Below, piece after piece: positions 14,448-21,128 of a stretch of DNA of 24,630 nt. The notes beneath the pieces were generated by a model that was given only the letters and a program-made list of their open reading frames with translations, searched no databases and had not been told where the DNA came from. The translations under genes and the position numbers were made by a program. Where the stretch lies: IMG/VR virus record IMGVR_UViG_3300028840_002089, positions 1 through 24,630 of that record; one strand, written 5' to 3'. This DNA comes from a virus. The stretch's first letter is position 1, and every line of letters begins with the position of its first letter.

Positions 14448-14708
14448 TTGAAAAAGAAATTTATTTTTTCATTTTTGGCGGTCTTTGCGATTCTTTCATT
14501 TTCATTTTTTGCATGGGGTTGGATGCACAAAGGACCGTGGGACGGTACAAAACCATGGAGCAGGTTTGTCCCATGGAAGGTCTTATTCCCGGCAGGAAAT
14601 CCGTGCTGGTCGGACGGAGAATCAAGCCTTTATACTTCTTCATCTGCGAACAAGTCTATCGTTCGTTGGTCGGACGGAGAATCTTTTCTTATTGAGGGAA
14701 ATCCATGA
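14448..14708 (+). CDS. Small secreted protein with internal 20-residue repeat
   Basis: The start is a TTG at 14448, five bases after AGGGGA; no ATG in this frame fits. The 86-residue product opens with MKKKFIFSFLAVFAILSFSFF, a signal peptide or membrane anchor, followed by a Trp-rich, short mature part. WSDGES occurs twice, 20 residues apart, each time encoded by the same 17 bases. The stop overlaps the start of the beta-helix gene (ATGA), so translation is coupled. Function unknown. Confidence 0.55.
   Translation: MKKKFIFSFLAVFAILSFSFFAWGWMHKGPWDGTKPWSRFVPWKVLFPAGNPCWSDGESSLYTSSSANKSIVRWSDGESFLIEGNP
14607..14683 (+). repeat. 17-bp direct repeat, 60-base period
   Basis: TGGTCGGACGGAGAATC occurs at 14607-14623 and 14667-14683, exactly 60 bases apart and in the same reading frame, encoding WSDGES both times. 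The bases between and after the copies are not alike. This is either a decayed tandem duplication or a conserved functional sequence. Confidence 0.8.
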
Positions 14709-16084
14709 AAAAATTAATTTTATTCTGCGTTTGTTTAATCGTTTTTTACGTGCCGACAGCCTGCTTTGGTGCGGCTTATACGGCCACCGGGGACGGTCTT
14801 TTTGAGGCTGCGGCCACCTGGGGCGGCGGGGGATGGCCGGACACAGCGGGCGACACATTTACGATTCCGGCGGGCATGGCGGTACTCGTTTCACAGGAAC
14901 ACCGGCACGCCCTCGGGGAATCACAGGTGAACGGCACGCTTGGAATCGCCACAAATCTGAACAATACGGTAGGTTTGCGTTTTGGGGATGCGGACCTGAA
15001 TGTAGCATCCGGGGCCACACTGATAATGCTCGAACAGGAAACGGGAGGGGTCAACTTGCCCGTCGAGTCCGGAGACACGGCTTACCTGGAGTGGGACACA
15101 ACGGCTGATAATGCCTCCGGGGTGTCTTTGGCTCAGGGGGCGATATTCTGGGCCAAAGGCACGTTGAGCGGCACGACTTATGTAGGGGCCTTGGCCGATG
15201 ACGCTGAAAGCCACGACGACGACAACGACATCAAAACCGTCTCCGCCATGGGCTGGAGTGTCGGGGACGAGTTGGCCATACACACCAAGCACACATGCCT
15301 AACATCTACTTGCTACCTGACCGATGTTTCCTTTCGTAAAATCAACGCCATATCCGGCACATCTATCACGCTTGAAGCCTACGGGGGCAACCCTGCGGCA
15401 GACAGCGGAGTAACGACCGTAAATACGGGCTGCGGGAGCACATGGACAGCGAGGGTTATCAACCTAACACGGAATGTCCGGGTCGAAAAGGTGGATTATT
15501 TGCCTAACCCAGGCAAGTACGGTGGGACAAACAGGCCGAGAATTGTTCACAACGCTACGGCACACGGTAACTTTGAAGTCACCCTTAGCAAAATATCCAT
15601 CGCTGGGCACAGCCAGATTGATTTGCCTGTCGGATACAACGACCTTTGGGAACTCGATGACGTGGTCATAAAACACCAGGGGTACGCTTTTGACGAAAAT
15701 AGCCAAGGCTTTGATTTTAACGGTGTCGCAACTAACCTGTCTTACTTTTGCGAAGATGGATGTATTGAAGTAACTGCTGATGGCTTTATTTTTGCAAACA
15801 CGGGAGCTTATCGTAACACCAACAGGGGAATCACCTCCGACGCTGATTATTTTGCGATCAGGTATCTATCGAGCGGAACGCTAGTTAACTCTACGTTTAC
15901 GGGCGATGTCTACGCAAGCTATGGTACTCACCTTGGAGGCTACAACAATATTTTTAACGGCACTCATTTTTTTGGCAACGGATACACGATGTTTTGGGGC
16001 GGAACTGGGCACACTTTTATAAATTGTGAGTTCGGCTGGACGCCTGAAGGGTCAGGGGTGACGAACGTCTCCGACGACTGGTGA
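14705..16084 (+). CDS. Secreted beta-helix appendage protein, N-terminal part (ends at in-frame TGA)
   Basis: The 459-residue product starts with a signal peptide (LILFCVCLIVFYVPTACFG, cleaved near residue 23). It continues with a G8-like opening (ATWGGGGWPDTAGDTFTIPAG, here shown at 37-57 only in outline: W, WP, D, TIPAG key positions). Turns of a right-handed beta-helix follow, with Asn/Gly-rich coils such as GYNNIFNGTHFFGNG and HTFINCEFGW near the end. It is probably a virion appendage or surface polysaccharide-binding protein. Cysteine pairs (CLTSTC, CEDGC) suit an oxidising compartment. The TGA at 16082-16084 interrupts a frame that stays open to 16714 and continues the same type of coil (LVNCKTEG), so this looks like the first 459 residues of a 669-codon gene. 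Confidence 0.7.
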   Translation: MKKLILFCVCLIVFYVPTACFGAAYTATGDGLFEAAATWGGGGWPDTAGDTFTIPAGMAVLVSQEHRHALGESQVNGTLGIATNLNNTVGLRFGDADLNVASGATLIMLEQETGGVNLPVESGDTAYLEWDTTADNASGVSLAQGAIFWAKGTLSGTTYVGALADDAESHDDDNDIKTVSAMGWSVGDELAIHTKHTCLTSTCYLTDVSFRKINAISGTSITLEAYGGNPAADSGVTTVNTGCGSTWTARVINLTRNVRVEKVDYLPNPGKYGGTNRPRIVHNATAHGNFEVTLSKISIAGHSQIDLPVGYNDLWELDDVVIKHQGYAFDENSQGFDFNGVATNLSYFCEDGCIEVTADGFIFANTGAYRNTNRGITSDADYFAIRYLSSGTLVNSTFTGDVYASYGTHLGGYNNIFNGTHFFGNGYTMFWGGTGHTFINCEFGWTPEGSGVTNVSDDW

Positions 16085-16093
16085 AGCTGTCAG

Positions 16094-16119
16094 CAATTAG
16101 AGGCCAGGTTGGTCAATTG
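16094..16119 (+). other. Hairpin just downstream of the in-frame TGA (SECIS-like candidate)
   Basis: CAATT (16094-16098) pairs with AATTG (16115-16119). After a three-base bulge (AGA), GGCC (16102-16105) pairs with GGTC (16111-16114) with one G-U pair, leaving an apical loop AGGTT. It begins nine bases after the TGA, with the loop GG about 22 bases from it. Bacterial SECIS elements lie in this range and need a G in the loop. The stem is short, so this is only a candidate. Confidence 0.3.
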
Positions 16120-16714
16120 TAAAACAGAGGGCAGGGGCAGCGATAACGGAACGACAAAAACTGGCGGGTTTCAATTCGGATCAAGGACATACGAACATGC
16201 CCATACCATTATAACCAGCGAACATCACGACCAGGTTTTAAACGCACACTATACATGGTTTCGGAACGGAGACATAGAAAAAGTTGCCGCCGACGGTTCC
16301 GGTGTGACGCCAACACAGAACTCAATGGGGGTTTCCGGTGGAGATGTCATTGAGTGCAGGTTTGTTTATTCTGATGTGAATGAGGTGTCCCCCCTATCCC
16401 CGATTCGGAATCACCAGGTTTGGGCGCAGGCGGATACAACAAAGACATATCGGTATTATATCCAATCAAACTATACAACAAACATCACCGATATCAAGCT
16501 AACCGCCGAATACCTGGACACCGCATCGAGCGGACATATCGCCACAAAAGAGGCGACCGCTACCATAGCTCCGAGGTCAAATACGGCAGACTGGAGCCAA
16601 TACATAGAAATTGAGGTCACACCGGCAGAAGACGGCTGGGTTCGTCTGCAACTCGACATTTACCAATACGAGGCGTCCAAGTACGTTTGGGTGGACCCGG
16701 AAGTGAGGTATTAA
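16109..16714 (+). CDS. C-terminal part of the beta-helix protein, or separate 201-aa protein
   Basis: This frame is the same as that of the gene at 14705 and is open from 16085, right after the TGA. As a separate gene it would start at TTG 16109, five bases after AGAGG, giving 201 residues without a signal peptide. Its first residues (LVNCKTEGRGSDNG) look like one more coil of the upstream beta-helix, then a beta-rich C-terminal domain ends in YVWVDPEVRY. Three readings are possible: readthrough or selenocysteine insertion at the TGA, restart at TTG, or a nonsense mutation or sequencing error. The stop TAA overlaps the next ATG as TAATG, so this part is translated at least in the intact operon. 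Confidence 0.6.
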   Translation: MVNCKTEGRGSDNGTTKTGGFQFGSRTYEHAHTIITSEHHDQVLNAHYTWFRNGDIEKVAADGSGVTPTQNSMGVSGGDVIECRFVYSDVNEVSPLSPIRNHQVWAQADTTKTYRYYIQSNYTTNITDIKLTAEYLDTASSGHIATKEATATIAPRSNTADWSQYIEIEVTPAEDGWVRLQLDIYQYEASKYVWVDPEVRY

Positions 16715-19700
16715 TGCGCATACGCGCGATTCAAATATTTCTGATTTTTTTTGTCGTTGTAATATCGTCTATTGCCACGGGTGCGCCCAGAAGCATCGTA
16801 TTTGACGGCAAGCTGGAAAAGCTGGCTCCCTCCATCGCCCTCCAGGACGGCTCAGTAAAAGAACTCCGGAACGTCCAGCGACCGAACCCGACCGTTCCTC
16901 TCGGGTGGGATAGGCGAACAGGGAACACCAAGTACAATACGACCGCTATTGCATCGGATGAAGTCAAGGGTATATTCCAGTATGTCAACGCAGAGCACGA
17001 TATCCATGCCTTTTATGCCCAATGTGGTGATGCCATCTATACGGGAAGCACATCCCCGCCAAGCGAAGGGACTTTTTTGTCTTCTACCGCTTCGGGCCGG
17101 GAAGCCCACAATGACGGCAATGCAGCATCGGACCCTTACGGGAACGAATCGGGAACAACAACAGGGTTTACCCATGTCGGTCTTGATAGCGGTAATTCGT
17201 TCTATGCAAACCCCACGGCTGTTGCCGTTGGCTCATATTCTCTTTGTGCCAACGGGAATGAAGCCGGTGCTCCCCCGATGGACACCCGGTTTTATAAGGA
17301 TATCGGAACCGACTGGAGCCTTGTGGATGGCGGAAGATATACGATCTCTTTTTCATGGCGACACGTAGGGGCAGGCGGCGATTGGTTTGTAAGGCTGGCA
17401 TCTTCCACAAATGGTGCGAGCGGACAAGATTTAGCGGATATGGTTGAAAGCACTGATACGACATTCGTTTCAGTAACCTATACCTTCACTTATTCAACCT
17501 CATACAGATATTTGGTTTTCAAGGAACACGGGGGCACTAATGATGGCGGCGTTTATGTCGATAATTTAAGTCTCCGTGAGCATTTCGATTACAGCATGGA
17601 CTCCGGCACGTCTCCCCTTTTCGGAGAACGAATCAATGACGATATGGTTTGGGCCGGAACGGGGACCACCCCCTTCGCCTATTCGGGAGGCGCCACCTAC
17701 CCCGATGCCTTTCTTGTCAAACACGAAACCGGAACGACCCTTTATGTGGACGGTTGGGACAGGGTAAGGGATAAACGGCAGGACACGAACATTTCCCTCG
17801 TCGCCCACTCCGGCGCATCGGAAATGATGTATTGGGGCTTTAGAAGGCGGTTGGATGGATTTACATTGGACGTTCTTAGTGGCGGTACTGAGATCGGCGG
17901 CGGGGTCACGCTGGAAGCCCGGAGGTCCGGTACATGGACAGCCGTTTCAAACCTCACCACGCTTTCAACGGATACGCGAGTCGTTGCATCATGGGATGCA
18001 TCGATCGATGATGACCCCTATCTGCTGCCGGGGACCAAGACACACCTTTACTGGTACAGGTCCGGGGTCACGAATGACGTTACGGACGGTATCAAGGCAT
18101 GGCGGGTACGCATAAATGACCGCATGGAGGAAATGACCAACCTTTGGAGCGGGTATTATGATATCGCGCTCGGTTGCCTGCTTTCCTCTGTTACCGGGTA
18201 CACGGATTACTCGGGTGAGGTCACGGACGGCACGGATGCCGAATACGTGGACGTTGGCGGGTTGACGACCTCCTATGCGCTTTATGTGGGGTTTGCTAAT
18301 CCGGCATTTGGGATCAAATTAAACATTGTTCCGGAAAACCCGAACCTTGGGACATCATGCACACTTTCCACCGTAAAATATTGGGACGGGAGTAACAATA
18401 CATGGACTTCGGTGGGCACGATTCAGGACGGCACCAGTTACAACGGGTATGCCCTCGGGCAGAGCGGTACAGTCCAGTGGGATGGCGGGTCGATTCACGA
18501 AGATAAAAGGGTTTTAGGCGGGATACTGACGCCTCTCTATTGGTATGAACTGAAATGGAGCGTCACTCTCCCGAGTGATGTTTATATATGGGAGGTAGCG
18601 CAACTCGAAAAGCCCTCCACCATCCCGCCCTTTCCGAAATATGACGGGGTGATCGAAAGTAACGGATATGCGGTTTACTGGCCGGGAAACAGGTTTAAGA
18701 ACGGCCTTGACTTCGCGCAGATGGGGTATCCTTACATTAAAAACGGGCCATTGCAGGGTCAGAGCGGGCCTATCTTCGGGCCCGGGACGGTGAACGCTGT
18801 CACAAGGATCTCGGACTACCTTATTGTTTCGACCAAAAACCCCTATCGGCTGTATTTCCTTGAGGGGAAGGTTCCGGGCAAGTGGGACAGCCTCAATATC
18901 GCATCGACTGTGGGCGCGGTAGGGCCTCATGCCATGATAACGATCGAGGACGCCGTAAGGCGTTTTTCAACAACGAAATCCGTTCACGCAGGCATTTTGA
19001 TGTCCCATGACGGCGTTTATTTGGCCGAGCGGGTTGTGATTAACATTTCCGGGCCGATTGCCAATTATTGGGACACCGGATCTACCCCGTACATTGAACC
19101 GGATTACATGCAGGACGTTCACGCCTGGATCGATTACAGGCGAAAACTGGTTCTCTTTGCCGTTCCGATGCACTTCGACAGCACCCAGACCACAAAGAAC
19201 GTGATTCTTCCATACAACTACCTCACTGACGAATGGTACGACATCTGGATGCTGGCCGATGACGCCAGTTGCGGAATTGATCTTATCGGAAACGACGACC
19301 AGCGAATGGCCTATATGGGGGATTATAACGGGTATGTCCACCGGATGAATACGGGGGCCGATGACAACAGCACGAAGATTGATCATTATTTGGTCACATC
19401 GGACATTATCAACCCGGAAGTTCCCGGGGCGCTCAATTATCAAAGTATTCTCCGATCGGTAAAAATCAAGGCGAAAACATGCGATTCGGGAGACGTTGAA
19501 GTGGTGACGTACCCGGACGGCCATAAAAGCGGGGTTACGTTGGACTCAATTTCTCTGACGAACAGCGGCTACAATTGGGTTGCCGGAAGGATTCAGGCCG
19601 AAGAAAGGGGGGAATCGTTTTCTTTCAGGTTCAGGAGCGGGATAGACGACGCGAACGAATATCTTGATGATTTCGTGGGGTTTACGGTCGATCTCGATCC

Positions 19701-19725
19701 TTTGAGGGAGACGCCTTTTAACTGA
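16714..19725 (+). CDS. Large tail protein (nozzle/hub-like) with signal peptide and inserted jelly-roll
   Basis: ATG 16714 overlaps the upstream stop (TAATG) and has GAGG upstream; an earlier start at 16687 is unlikely. The 1003-residue protein begins with a signal peptide (MRIRAIQIFLIFFVVVISS, cleavage near IATGA). Then comes a segment typical of podovirus tail proteins: LAPSIALQDGSVKELRNVQR with PLGWDRRTG. About residues 110-290 look like an inserted carbohydrate-binding jelly-roll (GGRYTISFSWRHVG, GGVYVDNLSLRE). The C-terminal half has propeller-like repeats (NGYAVYWPGNRF, SDYLIVSTKNPYRLYF, SHDGVYLAERVV, YRRKLVLFAVPM, YNYLTDEWYDIWM). It resembles the tail nozzle family of T7/P22-like phages. 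A signal peptide on such a protein is unexpected. Confidence 0.75.
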   Translation: MRIRAIQIFLIFFVVVISSIATGAPRSIVFDGKLEKLAPSIALQDGSVKELRNVQRPNPTVPLGWDRRTGNTKYNTTAIASDEVKGIFQYVNAEHDIHAFYAQCGDAIYTGSTSPPSEGTFLSSTASGREAHNDGNAASDPYGNESGTTTGFTHVGLDSGNSFYANPTAVAVGSYSLCANGNEAGAPPMDTRFYKDIGTDWSLVDGGRYTISFSWRHVGAGGDWFVRLASSTNGASGQDLADMVESTDTTFVSVTYTFTYSTSYRYLVFKEHGGTNDGGVYVDNLSLREHFDYSMDSGTSPLFGERINDDMVWAGTGTTPFAYSGGATYPDAFLVKHETGTTLYVDGWDRVRDKRQDTNISLVAHSGASEMMYWGFRRRLDGFTLDVLSGGTEIGGGVTLEARRSGTWTAVSNLTTLSTDTRVVASWDASIDDDPYLLPGTKTHLYWYRSGVTNDVTDGIKAWRVRINDRMEEMTNLWSGYYDIALGCLLSSVTGYTDYSGEVTDGTDAEYVDVGGLTTSYALYVGFANPAFGIKLNIVPENPNLGTSCTLSTVKYWDGSNNTWTSVGTIQDGTSYNGYALGQSGTVQWDGGSIHEDKRVLGGILTPLYWYELKWSVTLPSDVYIWEVAQLEKPSTIPPFPKYDGVIESNGYAVYWPGNRFKNGLDFAQMGYPYIKNGPLQGQSGPIFGPGTVNAVTRISDYLIVSTKNPYRLYFLEGKVPGKWDSLNIASTVGAVGPHAMITIEDAVRRFSTTKSVHAGILMSHDGVYLAERVVINISGPIANYWDTGSTPYIEPDYMQDVHAWIDYRRKLVLFAVPMHFDSTQTTKNVILPYNYLTDEWYDIWMLADDASCGIDLIGNDDQRMAYMGDYNGYVHRMNTGADDNSTKIDHYLVTSDIINPEVPGALNYQSILRSVKIKAKTCDSGDVEVVTYPDGHKSGVTLDSISLTNSGYNWVAGRIQAEERGESFSFRFRSGIDDANEYLDDFVGFTVDLDPLRETPFN

Positions 19726-19939
19726 TCAGTTCAAGACAGTTTTTTGTAGGGTTATACTTGTGCCAATAAAGAGGCTCATCAATGCCATAAAGATAATGTT
19801 TCATTTTTGGCAATGCCTGATCCGGGCAAGTAGGTATAAAAACTTGGATGACGCGATGCTTAGAAATCAATGTATCACACAGTATACAGGTTAATGTAAT
19901 AAATATAAATACCATGAATCCAATGAACGTTTTTTTCAT
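19718..19939 (-). CDS. Small secreted protein on the minus strand
   Basis: The 73-residue product opens with MKKTFIGFMVFIFITLTCILC, a signal peptide or N-terminal membrane anchor, followed by a short hydrophilic part with two further Cys-flanked segments. There is no good lipobox. On the minus strand AGAGGT lies six bases before the ATG, and a promoter-like pair lies further upstream (19967-19995). The stop overlaps the end of the tail gene by eight bases, tail to tail. The DNA is AT-rich relative to the tail gene. Opposite orientation, own promoter and AT content mark it as an accessory (moron-type) gene; function unknown. Confidence 0.65.
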   Translation of the reverse strand: MKKTFIGFMVFIFITLTCILCDTLISKHRVIQVFIPTCPDQALPKMKHYLYGIDEPLYWHKYNPTKNCLELIS

Positions 19940-19966
19940 GTCGTGACCTCTTTAGGCTTTAAGAAA

Positions 19967-19995
19967 ACGATATCAAGGGAAACCACAAATGTAAA
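19967..19995 (-). promoter_or_regulatory. Sigma70-like promoter for the minus-strand accessory gene
   Basis: On the minus strand TTTACA (19995-19990) and TATCGT (19972-19967) are 17 bases apart, matching 5 of 6 and 4 of 6 consensus positions. The -10 lies 27 bases upstream of the ATG at 19939. The region between the two divergent genes (19940-20036) has no other clear signal. Confidence 0.5.
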
Positions 19996-20036
19996 GCTAA
20001 AACTTTGGTGACCAAGGTTTAGTGAGGTTTGAGGTA

Positions 20037-20462
20037 ATGAATATGAACACCGCAACGATTGAGCCATGTTTGATTTTAACAGTAGGCTTGCCGAGAAGTG
20101 GCAAGAGCACGTGGGCACACAAGCAAAAATGTCCAGTTGTGAACCGGGACGCTATCCGCCTTGCCTTGCATGGACAGGCGTTTATCGTTAACGCTGAGCC
20201 GATGATTACAGCCATTGAAGAATACATGGTTAAATCCCTATTTCTTGCGGGGCACAAAAAAGTCATTGTTGATGCGACGCACTTGAAAGAAAAGTACATC
20301 AAAAGATGGGATGTTGGTCCATGGGACTTGCAAACACACATTCTTACAACATCAAAAGAAGTTTGCATTGAGCGAGCAAAGGCAGACAACAGAGAAGACT
20401 TAATACCAATAATCGAAAGAATGGCAGGGGACAACGAGTGGGACAACCGATCCTCGCAATAG
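20037..20462 (+). CDS. T4 Pnk-like polynucleotide 5'-kinase
   Basis: Enzymes of this family phosphorylate 5'-OH ends of RNA or DNA with ATP. The product (about 141 residues) has Walker A GLPRSGKST (17-25), then VVNRDAIRLALHG like the substrate-binding segment of T4 Pnk kinase, and VIVDATHLKEKYIKRW like its later conserved segment. It is close to the T4 kinase domain in size but lacks the fused phosphatase; a HAD phosphatase gene overlaps its end by 25 bases. Start: ATG 20037 (GTGAGG nine bases upstream); ATG 20043 and GTG 20022 are alternatives. The pair may repair nicked tRNA or DNA ends produced by host defences. A nucleotide kinase role cannot be excluded. Confidence 0.8.
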   Translation: MNMNTATIEPCLILTVGLPRSGKSTWAHKQKCPVVNRDAIRLALHGQAFIVNAEPMITAIEEYMVKSLFLAGHKKVIVDATHLKEKYIKRWDVGPWDLQTHILTTSKEVCIERAKADNREDLIPIIERMAGDNEWDNRSSQ

Positions 20463-20836
20463 ATTTTGATGGCGTTTTACACAGTTATTCAAGCGGATGG
20501 CAGGGACCACGCAATATTCCTGACCCACCTGTAGAGGGATCCATTGAATGGCTGGAAGACCTTTTAGGGTGTCCTGATTATTTCGGGATAGGGCCCCGAT
20601 ATAAAGACTTCAGGGTTATGATATTTTCATCCAGAAGTCGGTATATTGGTGGACGCAGGGCAATGAAAAAATGGCTTGTGAAGCATGGGTTAGATGTCAA
20701 TTACCTTGAGCTTATTAAGTTTCCGCTTATGAAACCTCCTGCTTTTTTACAAATTGACGATAGGGCTATTGCTTTTAATGGCCAGTTCCCGACAGTGAAA
20801 GAAATGAAGGCTTTTAAGCCGTGGAATAGGAAATGA
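20438..20836 (+). CDS. HAD-family phosphatase, partner of the kinase
   Basis: The 132-residue product has HAD motif I AIDFDGVLHS (D9, D11), motif II Ser in IFSSRS (about 62-67), a Lys at 99 before motif IV, and motif IV QIDDRAI (D107, D108). It starts at GTG 20438, seven bases after AGGGG inside the kinase gene, so the two are translationally coupled. In T4 Pnk a 5'-kinase and a HAD-type 3'-phosphatase are fused in one protein; here they are separate, overlapping genes. A joint end-healing role is inferred from this layout; a free nucleotide phosphatase role is possible. Confidence 0.78.
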   Translation: MGQPILAIDFDGVLHSYSSGWQGPRNIPDPPVEGSIEWLEDLLGCPDYFGIGPRYKDFRVMIFSSRSRYIGGRRAMKKWLVKHGLDVNYLELIKFPLMKPPAFLQIDDRAIAFNGQFPTVKEMKAFKPWNRK

Positions 20837-20840
20837 AATT

Positions 20841-21128
20841 ATGAAAATCCTGTTTCTCATAATCTTTTTAACGGCTGGCCCGAAGATATTTGACATGAAA
20901 TACGTTCCGTCTATGGAGGCAGCCGAAAAAGCCGTCGAAAGATACAGGGAAAAAGAGACCTATCCGGCAAGCATCCTGTACGAGTTTGATGTGGAAACGA
21001 AAGAATTCAAGCAACTGAAGAAACCATGGAATGAAAAAGATCCGGAATATATCATTATGCCTTCTCGCCCTGCTTATACTGGCGACAACCATTCAGGCGG
21101 CCCTCCGCCTGCCGGGAATGGGGAGTGA
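20841..21128 (+). CDS. Small hypothetical protein with hydrophobic N-terminus
   Basis: The 95-residue product starts MKILFLIIFLTAG, a short hydrophobic stretch, then charged sequence and a Gly/Pro-rich end. An AGGA-like site precedes the ATG, four bases after the phosphatase stop. The last 98 bases overlap in another frame with the start of the Cys-rich secreted protein, whose signal peptide is coded there. Such nested signal-peptide genes recall phage spanin pairs, but no lipobox or clear transmembrane helix supports that. Function unknown. Confidence 0.55.
   Translation: MKILFLIIFLTAGPKIFDMKYVPSMEAAEKAVERYREKETYPASILYEFDVETKEFKQLKKPWNEKDPEYIIMPSRPAYTGDNHSGGPPPAGNGE

Noticed and set aside
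14705-16714. TGA read as a sense codon throughout the genome
   Set aside because: Several genes end in TGA that overlaps the next start codon (for example at 6499, 7041, 14708 and 23042), so TGA is used as stop here.
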